Below are positions 1-7,967 of a DNA stretch of 64,000 bases, in pieces (the first letter of the stretch is position 1; each line of letters opens with the position of its first letter). The DNA lies in contig NZ_JAHXBF010000002.1 of NCBI RefSeq assembly GCF_020103695.1, positions 124,001 through 188,000 on the forward strand, in the 5' to 3' direction. This stretch comes from Hyalangium versicolor. GTDB taxonomy: Bacteria; Myxococcota; Myxococcia; Myxococcales; Myxococcaceae. A program made the position numbers and the translations under genes. The notes beneath the pieces were generated by a model that searched no databases, was not told where the DNA came from, and was given only the letters and a program-made list of their open reading frames with translations.

Positions 1-1159
1 GCTGTTCGCGCTTCGGGCCGCGTTCGCCGGTGGGCTCCGGTACGAGACTCCAGCCACGAACGGGTTGACGACGCTGGTGACCCGCAGCCTCACGCGTGGG
101 ACTCGCACGCGGGACGCGGAGGAGATCACCCAGTTGGTGGATGCGTACGCGGGCTCGCTGAACGGGGTGGGCGGGCGCAACTCGGTGGGCATGCGCGGGG
201 ACTTCCTCGCGAAGCACTTCGAGCAGGCCTTCCGCCTCTTCTCGGAGTGCGTGGTGGAGCCCACCTTCCCCGAGGCCGAGGTGGCTCGGGAGCGCCGCCT
301 GCTGCTGCAGGACATCGTCACGCGCGAGGACAAGCCGTCGGGGTTGGCGTTCGAGCTCTTCGGGAAGACGCTGTACCGCTCGCACCCGTACCGGATGCCG
401 GCGATGGGAGAGCACGGGCCGGTGGAGGCGCTGACGCCCGAGGCGCTGCGGGAGTACCACGCGGCGTACATGGATCCATCGCAACTGTCGCTGAGCGTGG
501 TGGGCGACGTGAAGGTAGAAGAGGTGATGGCCCTGGCGCGGGAGTACTTCGGCAAGCCGCGAGGCAAGGCAAAGGCAGCGCCGGTGGTGCCGGTGGATCC
601 GATTCCGGAGGCGCCGCGCCAGGAGAAGCGGGTCCTGGCCCGCGCGCAGACGCACGTGGTGTACGGGTTCATGGGCATGCGGCTGAATGATCCGCAGCGG
701 CATGCGCTGGAGGTGCTCTCCATGCTGCTTTCCGGGCAGGGCGGGCGTCTCTTCGTGGAGCTGCGAGACAAGCGCTCCATGGCCTACAGCGTGAGCAGCT
801 TCTCGGTGGAGGGGGTGGATCCAGGCTACTTCGCGGCCTACATCGGCACGAGCCCGGAGAAGGTGAACGACGCGCTGGCGGGCATCAAGACGGAGCTGAT
901 GCGGCTGTGCGAGGAGCGGGTTCCGGAGGCGGAGCTGGCGCGGGCGCGGCTGCACTTGATCGGCACGAACGCGATCGGCCTGCAGCGCAATGCGGCGCGA
1001 GCAGGGCTGCTGGCGCTGGACACGTGCTACGGGACGAACCTGGAGAACTTCCTGCACTACGCGGATCACATCGCTGCGGTGACGGTGGAGGACGTGCGAG
1101 AGGTGGCCCGGCGCGTCATCGACTTCAACCGCAGCGCGCAGGCGATCGTCGGGCCGTGA
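1..1159 (+). CDS. M16 family zinc-protease-like protein, C-terminal part (5' truncated by window edge)
   Basis: The reading frame is open from base 2 to the TGA at 1157-1159, so the true start lies upstream of the window; the TTG at 65 is internal because homologous-looking sequence (GGLRYE...NG) precedes it. About 385 residues are visible. They match the M16 (insulinase/pitrilysin) fold: an M16_C-type central region and the family motif LRDKRSMAYSVSS near 761-800. The HxxEH zinc motif is not in the visible part, so this is either the inactive second half of a tandem M16 protein or the C-terminal half of a single-domain subunit. M16 proteins are zinc peptidases or their inactive partners, often periplasmic. 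The next gene follows after 66 bp on the same strand. Confidence 0.85.
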   Translation, partial: LFALRAAFAGGLRYETPATNGLTTLVTRSLTRGTRTRDAEEITQLVDAYAGSLNGVGGRNSVGMRGDFLAKHFEQAFRLFSECVVEPTFPEAEVARERRLLLQDIVTREDKPSGLAFELFGKTLYRSHPYRMPAMGEHGPVEALTPEALREYHAAYMDPSQLSLSVVGDVKVEEVMALAREYFGKPRGKAKAAPVVPVDPIPEAPRQEKRVLARAQTHVVYGFMGMRLNDPQRHALEVLSMLLSGQGGRLFVELRDKRSMAYSVSSFSVEGVDPGYFAAYIGTSPEKVNDALAGIKTELMRLCEERVPEAELARARLHLIGTNAIGLQRNAARAGLLALDTCYGTNLENFLHYADHIAAVTVEDVREVARRVIDFNRSAQAIVGP

Positions 1160-1225
1160 GCCACCGGGCGCTTTGCTGGCGCCCGGGGTTGGACAAGACT
1201 GCCGCGTTTCCTGGAGGAGGAACGG

Positions 1226-2335
1226 ATGGGAATCGCGGAGCGCAAGGCCGCCAGCCAGTTCGAGGAGACGGCCTACCCGAAGCTCGAGAAGGAAGTGAAG
1301 GCCGCCGCGCACTTCGACGTGCCGGTGGAGGTGGACTGGGGCACGCTGGCGGTGGAGGGCTACGAGCACCTCTACGAGGAGGCGTGGCCGAAGATCTACT
1401 TCACGCCACTGGTGGGAGCGCTGAAGGCCATCACGGTGGATGAGCTGGGCCGCGAGGCACTGCGGAGCACCCTGAAGCGCATCGTCATCCGCAACACGAC
1501 GAGGGCGTCGTCGGGCTCCAGCATGGTGCGCTTCGAGGACGGAGTGCTGACGCTGGACCACGAGCCCGTCACCAACGTGGACGACGTGGAGGACCGCCAG
1601 CAGGCGATCCAGCGAGTGCTGGAGGCAGCTCCCGAGGATCCGTACGTGGAGGATTCACTGGCTGCGTTCCTTTCGTGGAAGGCGCATGGCGTGGATTCGA
1701 CGATGGGCGTGCTGCAGCGGCTGTTCTGGCGGCAGCAGGCGGGGATTCCGGTGGCGCTGCCGAGGATGACGCTGCTGCTGCGCAGCGGGCGGGGTGTCAC
1801 GGGCATCCTGCGAGAGATCCTGGAGGATCGCCGTGAGGGCCGGGTGGCGCTGGTGCACGTGCCTCGGGAGAGCGGCGTACCTTACGAGGATCTGGTGCTG
1901 GTGCCGGTGGGTACCATCGAGGCGATCTCCGTGCACGATGCCGCTGCGTTCGGATCGCTGCGGCGGGACGCACCTCCGACGCCTTCGCTGCTCCAACTGC
2001 GGCGGAGACTGGCGGCGCTGGAGACGCAGCTCCGGAGCTTGCTGGAGAACACGGTGAGCGTAGTGCTGGGAACGGACGTGCAGGCGACCTCCGCGAAGGA
2101 CCTGAGGTCGCTCGGGTTCCTGGCGGACCGTGCGCAAGAAGTGCTGGAGGCGCTGGCGAAGGACAAGGTCGGCAAGTCGGCGCTGCGGGAGAAGCTCCAG
2201 CGCATCCAGTTGAGCGTGGCGGACAGCTCAAACGTGGCCGTCACGGGCAACACGCTGGAGCTGACGAACGGCCGCCGTCCGGTGGACTGGCAGACGCGCC
2301 AGGAGTTGGAGCAGGCCGTCCAGTCCGCGCTGTGA
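1226..2335 (+). CDS. conserved hypothetical protein, 369 aa
   Basis: The ATG at 1226 is preceded by a strong GGAGGAGG ribosome site around 1213-1220. The protein has no signal peptide or membrane segment and reads as a soluble cytoplasmic protein. A region with helical, leucine- and glutamine-rich character (roughly residues 250-285) may form a coiled coil. I do not recognise the family; the style is that of conserved myxobacterial hypothetical proteins. It lies 66 bp behind the M16 gene and may be co-transcribed with it. A hairpin 27 bp past the stop could end the transcript. Confidence 0.75.
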   Translation: MGIAERKAASQFEETAYPKLEKEVKAAAHFDVPVEVDWGTLAVEGYEHLYEEAWPKIYFTPLVGALKAITVDELGREALRSTLKRIVIRNTTRASSGSSMVRFEDGVLTLDHEPVTNVDDVEDRQQAIQRVLEAAPEDPYVEDSLAAFLSWKAHGVDSTMGVLQRLFWRQQAGIPVALPRMTLLLRSGRGVTGILREILEDRREGRVALVHVPRESGVPYEDLVLVPVGTIEAISVHDAAAFGSLRRDAPPTPSLLQLRRRLAALETQLRSLLENTVSVVLGTDVQATSAKDLRSLGFLADRAQEVLEALAKDKVGKSALREKLQRIQLSVADSSNVAVTGNTLELTNGRRPVDWQTRQELEQAVQSAL

Positions 2336-2361
2336 TAGCGGACCTCCAGCTCGCACTCAGG

Positions 2362-2392
2362 TAAGGGGCGGATTGAAGCCCCCGCCTCCCTT
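2362..2392 (+). terminator. candidate terminator hairpin after the 369-aa gene
   Basis: Arms TAAGGGGCGG and CCGCCTCCCTTA pair with a bulge around a short loop, 27 bp after the TGA at 2333-2335. There is no clear T-run behind it, so it may be a weak or Rho-assisted terminator. Confidence 0.35.
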
Positions 2393-2815
2393 ATGGAGTG
2401 TCCGCCAAACTTCTCGGCGTAGTTCGCAAGAACACGGTTCCACACCACCGACCGTGTAGATCGCGGGGCTTGCTTTCCCCTTAAGGATCTTCCTGCTGCG
2501 ACCGCCCTGCTCTCGCTCGACGCCAGTCCCCGCTCTAGACCGGTCAGATGCCCTCTATTGGGCGACTCTTGCCCATCTGGCCCTTTTGAGACCAAGTGGT
2601 TCGAAGCGCGGTCTATCGGCGGACACCGGCCCCAGAAGTAAAAGGAAGGCCTACACCATTGTCGTCACGGTGCAGGCGGCACCTCAACCATGACGCTCCA
2701 GCAATCACCTTACCTGTTGAGTTGGCCCTCGACAGACTACCTGATTGCACGGATGATCGACAGCATGCTCTACTCAGACTCGTTTTATCGCAAGACCGAC
2801 CAAGCCGTCCCCGCA

Positions 2816-2844
2816 GATTCGACAGGAATTTCGCCTGACGAATC
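2816..2844. promoter_or_regulatory. 29-bp inverted repeat upstream of the WYL regulator gene, candidate operator
   Basis: The arms GATTCGACAGG (2816-2826) and CCTGACGAATC (2834-2844) are complementary at 10 of 11 positions and are separated by 7 bp. The repeat ends 55 bp before the ATG of the WYL regulator. WYL regulators of the CapW/BrxR type are known to bind inverted repeats in their own promoter regions, so autoregulation is the simplest reading. A hairpin role in the RNA cannot be excluded. Confidence 0.45.
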
Positions 2845-2899
2845 AGCCCATTGCGCCATCCAAAACAAGAGATGAGCCAAAGAGCAGAAAGAGCCCCAT

Positions 2900-3862
2900 A
2901 TGACCCAACAAAGCATCAAGACAACGCTCGTGCGACAGTGGCGCCTGATGGAGCTCGTTCGGAGCAGCCCGGAAGGCCTTTCGATGAAGGACTTGAGAAA
3001 AACACTCAAAGCCAGCGAAGCCACTATTGAGCGCGACCTCGAGATTCTCAAAGAAGCAGGACTTCCATTCACCAAGACGACAAACACTGACGATCCCATC
3101 ATCCTGTTTTCTCAAAACATTCCCTCTCTCCCCATAGCAAGCACCAACACCGACTCCAATCAAATCCCTCCGGTCCACTCACAGCCCGACACACCTGCTC
3201 CAGGAACACGGAAGAAGAGCAAGAATGAGCGAATCATATCCACACTCGACATTCCATCCACCCTGATAATTATCGACCGAGCCATCGACGAGGAGACGGT
3301 ATTACACATTTCCTATATCTTACCCGGCACAACCGGCACGGTGTCGAGCGTTTTCGTCCCATACTGCATACACACCATCAACAAGTGCCATTATCTCTTC
3401 GCCTGGAATACAGAGTCCCCCAATTATTGCCTCATTGAAGCTGCGCGCATCACCCAGATGCAGCAGGGCAAAATTCACACCGAGGGAGGCTTCCCATACG
3501 ATGGAGATCAGATACTTTCCAACCTCGTCGAGACCGATATCGGAGAACTGATTACAGTTTCAGTAATGATGGCCCCATGGACCACCCTTCTGGCACGCAT
3601 CTATCCTCTGTCCGTTACGCAAACAGTGGACCCCTTGCCTGACGGGCGAAACATTGTCAGATGTCAGAATGTCAGCAGCATTGAGGCGCTCCGATGGGTG
3701 CTAAGCTGGGGAAGCGATGCGGAGATCCTCGAACCCAGATCTTTGAGAGAATCGCTCGTCGCGATTCTGAGAAACTCCCTGGCCTCGACGCTGCAAAAGA
3801 AGATTGACGAATTGAAGGCAGAGAGAGACTCCCTTTCTCTTGAGCTCGTGGAATCCAACTGA
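2900..3862 (+). CDS. wHTH-WYL-WCX transcriptional regulator (CapW/BrxR-like architecture)
   Basis: This 320-residue protein has three recognisable parts. Residues 9-57 form a DeoR-like winged helix-turn-helix with the usual pattern of sequential helices ending in RDLEILKEAG. Residues 123-188 match a WYL domain: VLHISY, then VPYCIH, and KCHYLFAW where the namesake W-Y-L would sit, so the first signature residue is not Trp. Residues 218-292 match the WCX extension, and the last 25 residues are a charged helix. WYL domains sense ligands, in several systems nucleic acid or nucleotides, and such proteins commonly repress phage-defence genes. Codon use is AT-richer than in all neighbours, which suggests transfer. 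It precedes an HNH nuclease gene by 98 bp. Confidence 0.85.
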   Translation: MTQQSIKTTLVRQWRLMELVRSSPEGLSMKDLRKTLKASEATIERDLEILKEAGLPFTKTTNTDDPIILFSQNIPSLPIASTNTDSNQIPPVHSQPDTPAPGTRKKSKNERIISTLDIPSTLIIIDRAIDEETVLHISYILPGTTGTVSSVFVPYCIHTINKCHYLFAWNTESPNYCLIEAARITQMQQGKIHTEGGFPYDGDQILSNLVETDIGELITVSVMMAPWTTLLARIYPLSVTQTVDPLPDGRNIVRCQNVSSIEALRWVLSWGSDAEILEPRSLRESLVAILRNSLASTLQKKIDELKAERDSLSLELVESN

Positions 3863-3960
3863 ACAAGAGAGACCTCCCAACATCCGTACTACCTCCTCAT
3901 TGCATCTCCCAACCTGCCGAGTCCTTCAACCTTGGCCGCTGAAAACCTCCACTGCGGGGC

Positions 3961-4941
3961 ATGGAGCCTCAGCGTGCCTGGTTGGCGCTCTCTCTAGGAG
4001 CAGAGCGCGAGTATGCAGGGAACGTGGGATATGACGATGACCTGGACAAGGTCTACCGCTACGACAGCTTCGTCCCGAACCACAAGCAGATGGCCGAAGG
4101 AGACCTGCTGATCCTGTGCGACCACGATGCGGTTCTCCGCGTCGCACAGGTGACCCGACTCGTCACTCGGGAAGGCAGCAAGGAGTTCAGACGCTGTCCC
4201 GAGTGCAACATCGCGACCATCAAGGTCCGCAGCAACACTCGCCCCCCTTATCGGTGCAAGGCTGGACACGCGTTCGATACCCCGATCCTCACCTATAGAC
4301 CTTGCACTCAATACGAGGCGCACTTTGACGGCACGTGCCGCAAGGTCCCCGAACGCATTCCAGTCGAGCAGGTGCGGCAGGCTTGCCTCAAGTACAACGG
4401 GCAACTGGCCATCCAGCGCCTGGACCTGACGCGATTGCGGGGAGATTCCAGGAGGCTCGTCAACCTGGCCGAGTCGGTTCGCGATTCACATCAGGGCATT
4501 GTCCTGTTTGCCCACGACGCCTCAGAAGATCCCTATGTGCTCGATGAGCAGGACAAGCGCGAGCTCATCGCACGGCAGATTCGCGCGCGGCGCGGACAAG
4601 CTGCATTCCGCCAGGCACTCCGTAAGCGCTTTGGAGACACCTGTGTGGTGACTGGATGCAGGCTTCCGGACCTGCTCGAAGCAGCACACATCTCGCCCTA
4701 TCGAGGTGTCAAGGATCACCATCGCGCCAACGGACTGCTGCTGCGAGCTGATATCCACACGCTCTTCGATCTCGATCTGCTCGGCATCGATCCAGACACG
4801 CTCCAGCTCAGCCTGCATCCCAAAGTCCAAGGCATGGGCTACGACCACCTAGCAGGCAACCTCCTGGGCTGTAAGCCCGGTCTGGTGAGCCGGGAGGCCC
4901 TCAAGTCCCGCTGGGATCGTTTTCGGTCGAAGCTACCGTGA
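3961..4941 (+). CDS. HNH endonuclease with zinc ribbon and predicted PUA/EVE-like N-terminal domain
   Basis: The 326-residue protein ends in an HNH_2-type nuclease: CVVTGC at about 228-233, AAHI at 241-244, N257, and DIH at 263-265 followed by LFDLDL. The N-terminal 75 residues resemble the beta-rich domain found before HNH nucleases in actinobacteria, with YDSFVPNHKQ and GDLLILCD; I infer a PUA/EVE-like modified-base reader. Between them lies a zinc ribbon, CPEC at 79-82 and CKAGH at 99-103. This layout fits a type IV-like restriction enzyme that cuts modified phage DNA. The ribosome site before the ATG at 3961 is weak, so a nearby alternative start such as TTG 3982 is possible. It sits 98 bp after a WYL regulator. 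Confidence 0.8.
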   Translation: MEPQRAWLALSLGAEREYAGNVGYDDDLDKVYRYDSFVPNHKQMAEGDLLILCDHDAVLRVAQVTRLVTREGSKEFRRCPECNIATIKVRSNTRPPYRCKAGHAFDTPILTYRPCTQYEAHFDGTCRKVPERIPVEQVRQACLKYNGQLAIQRLDLTRLRGDSRRLVNLAESVRDSHQGIVLFAHDASEDPYVLDEQDKRELIARQIRARRGQAAFRQALRKRFGDTCVVTGCRLPDLLEAAHISPYRGVKDHHRANGLLLRADIHTLFDLDLLGIDPDTLQLSLHPKVQGMGYDHLAGNLLGCKPGLVSREALKSRWDRFRSKLP

Positions 4942-5298
4942 ACGGCTGCCTGCCCACGCGCAGCCACAGTCCACTGCATGCTTCTCTGTAGCATCTTCGT
5001 CCGTCGAGAAGACAAGGCACGAGTCGCATCGCTGTACCTCACGCCCACGCAGGCCACTCGTCATGTGCAGCCAGCCCTTACCTCCACAGTCCAAGCAGAA
5101 GGGGCCGTTGGTCTGCCCTGGGGTTTCCTGACTGACCAGGACGTCCGCCAGTTCCTCCAGGCGGTAAGCGAACAGTGCGCCCCAACGCGCACCCGAGCGC
5201 AGTACCTCCGCCAACGACGCCACCAGACATTCGCGATACCGCGAAGCTGCCGTGCAGGTCTCCGTTCGCTTCTCGCTCACCTCCAACCAGTAGCTCAT
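4933..5298 (-). CDS. small zinc-ribbon protein, 121 aa
   Basis: The frame runs from ATG 5298 to TAG 4933 and overlaps the 3' end of the convergent HNH gene by 9 bp. The C-terminal half contains CLDCGGKGWL and then RCDSC, a spacing typical of small zinc-ribbon proteins in plasmids, phages and accessory regions. The acidic tail DEDATEKHAV is also typical of that group. No catalytic motif is visible and the function is unknown. The Shine-Dalgarno sequence is poor. A copy of the dispersed palindrome lies 137 bp upstream of its start. Confidence 0.55.
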   Translation of the reverse strand: MSYWLEVSEKRTETCTAASRYRECLVASLAEVLRSGARWGALFAYRLEELADVLVSQETPGQTNGPFCLDCGGKGWLHMTSGLRGREVQRCDSCLVFSTDEDATEKHAVDCGCAWAGSRSR

Positions 5299-5434
5299 CT
5301 CAAGGGTGCATTCAACCCACTACGTTAGCAGGCTTCTACATACCTACTACGTAGGAGACAGCGCTGGAACCGAATCATGCGGCAATCCCCTGCATCCAGA
5401 GCTGGAGGCCAGCCCCCTCCGCGCGCAACGCGCC

Positions 5435-5459
5435 AACTGGTATGACAAGCATGCCGGTT
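5435..5459. repeat. dispersed palindromic element, copy 1 (diverged)
   Basis: Left arm AACTGGTATG (5435-5444), 5-bp loop, right arm CATGCCGGTT (5450-5459). It matches copies at 31733-31757 and 39983-40007 with two changes in the right arm and a different loop. It lies between the zinc-ribbon gene and the convergent-side end of a membrane protein gene. Confidence 0.65.
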
Positions 5460-5490
5460 CAGCCAGAGCGCGCCGCCCCAGGGCCTGCTC

Positions 5491-6057
5491 TCAGCTTCTG
5501 CGAAGCGTCCGGAGACGCCAGAGGCCCAGGGCCGTCGCCAAGGTGCCCAACCCCACCACCAGGTAGAGCACCTGGAGCCAGTGGGCGGCGCGCAGCATCA
5601 CCATCTCCGTCACGATCCACACCGTGAGCGAGCCGCCTCCCATCACCGCGAGGAACTCGCTCCACCTGTGACGCCTCAGCACGAGCACTCCCGCTATCAG
5701 GTTGAGCACGCCCACGAGCCAGAACAGCAACAACCCAGGCACGAAGAAGTCGTGGAACGGGCTGTGTTCCAGCATCGACAGGGGCATCCGAATCACAGGC
5801 CCCGTGCCATCCGGCCAGCCTGCCAACTCGATGCCGCCCCAGATGGCGGTCACGCCCGTAAAGAGATCAAGTGCTCCCACGAGCCGCCTGAGGAATCCAC
5901 GGACACGGCCATTCGATACCGACAGCCTATCCCTGTTAGAGGCGACTGCAGAGAGTTCATCCGCCACGGCGTGCCCCCAGTCACTCACAGCTTTCTCGTC
6001 CCGCCAGTCGCCTGCCCGCAACGAGGCTACACAGGCTTGAACCTCACTCCCGTGCAT
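5491..6057 (-). CDS. membrane protein, 188 aa, with soluble N-terminus
   Basis: About 60 soluble residues are followed by four predicted hydrophobic segments (roughly residues 60-80, 105-125, 130-155 and 160-180). The last short segment RLRTLRRS is positive and probably cytoplasmic. No family is recognised. The ATG at 6057 lies inside the 3' end of the upstream immunity gene (31-bp overlap), so the two are probably translated from one message. Its position behind a toxin and its immunity gene raises the possibility of an accessory role in that locus, which is inference only. Confidence 0.65.
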   Translation of the reverse strand: MHGSEVQACVASLRAGDWRDEKAVSDWGHAVADELSAVASNRDRLSVSNGRVRGFLRRLVGALDLFTGVTAIWGGIELAGWPDGTGPVIRMPLSMLEHSPFHDFFVPGLLLFWLVGVLNLIAGVLVLRRHRWSEFLAVMGGGSLTVWIVTEMVMLRAAHWLQVLYLVVGLGTLATALGLWRLRTLRRS

Positions 6058-6590
6058 CCCAGGTGCTCAAGTGCTTCCTTGAGCTCATGGGAGATGATCA
6101 GGGCAACTTCCCATCCATCGGGGCGAAACACCTTGGCGCTGCCTGCTCTGGCCTCATCAATGTGCAGATCATCTATCGAGATATATTGGCCCACCATCTC
6201 GGGTATACCGTGTTCAGGAGTCCAGAACCGTACTCCCGATAGCTCCTCGTTGATGCAGGGAATGAGACGTGTGGCGACGAGAATCGAGTACTCCTCGGGT
6301 CGTCCCTCAACCTCCACCGGGATCAACTGCACGTCTTCCGGGGCCAGCTCCGCAAAGAGGGCAGCAGCCTTCACGTGGACGACCGCGACGCCTATGCCAG
6401 CCTCCGAGAAGTCCAATGGAGTTCCCCTCTGCTCGACAGGGACTTTCAAGCGCCCCTCGATACTCACCGGTCTTCCGTTCGTGAACCGCTCACTCTCCAG
6501 CTTGAGGCCTGTACCATCAACAGGGGTTCCCAGATGCCAGCGTCCCGGAAACTCCACGTCATCGCACAACTCGAAGAAGCGCCGAGGCAT
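6027..6590 (-). CDS. Imm11 (DUF1629)-family immunity protein
   Basis: The 187-residue protein begins MPRRFFEL and contains GRWHLGTPVD, DVQLIPVEVEG and VFRPDGWEVALI, the hallmarks of the Imm11 family that is abundant in myxobacteria beside polymorphic toxins. It has no signal peptide, as expected for a cytoplasmic antidote. It starts 10 bp after the stop of the AHH toxin gene, the normal place for the cognate immunity gene, and protects by binding the toxin in related systems. The following membrane protein gene overlaps its end. Identification as the specific antidote of the upstream toxin is inferred from position. Confidence 0.85.
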   Translation of the reverse strand: MPRRFFELCDDVEFPGRWHLGTPVDGTGLKLESERFTNGRPVSIEGRLKVPVEQRGTPLDFSEAGIGVAVVHVKAAALFAELAPEDVQLIPVEVEGRPEEYSILVATRLIPCINEELSGVRFWTPEHGIPEMVGQYISIDDLHIDEARAGSAKVFRPDGWEVALIISHELKEALEHLGCTGVRFKPV

Positions 6591-6600
6591 GAAGTCGCAC

Positions 6601-7956
6601 CTACAGCGGTTCGGTTCGGGTGACGAGTCGATTCAGTTTCGTACCCGGCGTAGCGATCTGGCTGGCAAGTTCCCGCAGCGCACTCGTCAACCGCAGTCGA
6701 CAATCGGCGACCGAACGACAGTTGGCTGTCGCCCTGCGCAGCGTCTGGTACACCATCTCGTGATACTGCTGGGGATGCGGTCCCCTATGACCTGAAATGG
6801 GGAGTTCGTTCGTCAGATCGTCCAGTTCCATCCCCGCTTTGGCAAAGATTTCTCGGAAGCGCGGCGTCCATGGTCCGCCACGTGCGGTGGACTTGTCGTT
6901 GCAGATGGTCGCGATGTGATGGGTCTGGACGCAGGGATCCTCTCCGCCGCTGGGCCGTCCCGCCATCGCCACAGCCCCCGGCGGCAACACGACGCGCACG
7001 CCCTCCGCCGTGACAGCCAGTTCCTCCACCTCTGCCAGCGCCGGTAGCGAAAGCCCCATCTGGGTCTCCGCCTGCACAGCAACCTGTGCCGAGCCCGGCA
7101 GCGTCGGCAACTTCGACGCGAACCCCTGTGCCGTCTGCCCGATCGCCGCCATGACGAGCATCACCAGCGCACGCGCCGATTCAGTCCCAATCACCTTTCC
7201 GAAGCGCTCCCCCGCGTCGCGGATCTCTTCGAAGGTACGGGCTGCCTTCACGTCCTCCATCAACCGGTACCAACCGCTGATCAGGCTGTGAAGCGTCTCG
7301 TAGCCCACGTACAGCACCAACCCGACTCCAATCGCCGCTACCAGCCCGGGCGCCAGAGGGTTGAGCACCAGGATCAGCAGCATGGACGCTCCCGCCCACA
7401 GAGCCGCGCCGAAGACAGCTCGGAAGTTCGCCATGTCCCCCAGTGCCCGCTTCATCTCGTCCAGCACCGGGCTCTTGCTCAGCGCCAGCGCCCACACGTA
7501 GCGGCCCTGCATGTCCAGGTAGCGCCCGCCCACCAACGCTCCCCCGAGACAGTCGCCATAGAAGCCGTGCACGCTCCGGCACCACAGCCTGTAGCGCTCA
7601 GCCGTGTCGCGGTCTTCCTGCGTCAGCGTGCCTTCCCAGGCCTCTCCAGGTCCCGCTGGTACCAGCTTCTTGTCCCGCTGCAGGTAGAGGTAGTTGCCAC
7701 TGAGCGCATCCATCTGAAACGTCTGCTCCACTGTCTCGCGCGGAGTGCCGGGCAGCCGTACGGTTTGCGCCAGAGGTCTGAGGGCTTGCTGGAACTCCGC
7801 TTTCTCCACGGGCACGGGCTGCAGCGAGGAGGCACGGGGGATATGGAGGAGGGTCTTCCCTTGCGGGCCTCTCTCCACGCGGACTACCTGCGGAACGCCG
7901 CTGCACGCGATCGAGACCACCAACAACCACAGCAAACCTGCCCGATACAGAGTCAT
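6601..7956 (-). CDS. SitA-like lipoprotein toxin with C-terminal AHH nuclease domain
   Basis: The ATG at 7956 has AAGGAG 7 nt upstream and gives 451 residues; a GTG at 7971 is less likely. A lipoprotein signal ends SIAC at Cys18. Two or three hydrophobic segments lie around residues 180-225. The C-terminus carries an AHH-type nuclease motif, THHIAT with the His pair at 346-347, followed by GHRGPHPQQYH near 389-399. AHH domains are predicted HNH-like nucleases. In Myxococcus, SitA lipoproteins with variable C-terminal toxins are passed between kin cells by outer-membrane exchange, and an immunity gene follows. Here an Imm11 gene follows by 10 bp and an AAA ATPase gene ends just upstream. No SitB-like small lipoprotein gene is visible. 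Confidence 0.85.
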   Translation of the reverse strand: MTLYRAGLLWLLVVSIACSGVPQVVRVERGPQGKTLLHIPRASSLQPVPVEKAEFQQALRPLAQTVRLPGTPRETVEQTFQMDALSGNYLYLQRDKKLVPAGPGEAWEGTLTQEDRDTAERYRLWCRSVHGFYGDCLGGALVGGRYLDMQGRYVWALALSKSPVLDEMKRALGDMANFRAVFGAALWAGASMLLILVLNPLAPGLVAAIGVGLVLYVGYETLHSLISGWYRLMEDVKAARTFEEIRDAGERFGKVIGTESARALVMLVMAAIGQTAQGFASKLPTLPGSAQVAVQAETQMGLSLPALAEVEELAVTAEGVRVVLPPGAVAMAGRPSGGEDPCVQTHHIATICNDKSTARGGPWTPRFREIFAKAGMELDDLTNELPISGHRGPHPQQYHEMVYQTLRRATANCRSVADCRLRLTSALRELASQIATPGTKLNRLVTRTEPL

Positions 7957-7967
7957 GAACGGCTCCT

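Larger units (their letters stand above)
2336..2899. other. 564-bp intergenic region, no supported gene
   Basis: Several short frames exist on both strands (for example plus 2690-2875 and minus 1882-2595), but none has a good ribosome site or a recognisable product, and the long minus frame is largely antisense to the preceding gene. The base composition falls towards that of the AT-richer regulator gene that follows. Contents seen: a hairpin at 2362-2392, an interrupted hairpin at 2559-2575 (TGGGC / GCCCA) followed shortly by TTTT, and a long inverted repeat at 2816-2844. The region probably marks the left border of an acquired segment. Confidence 0.5.

Noticed and set aside
2596..2875. Short plus-strand frames 2596-2838 and 2690-2875
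   Set aside because: No ribosome site, no family resemblance, and a long inverted repeat overlaps their ends.
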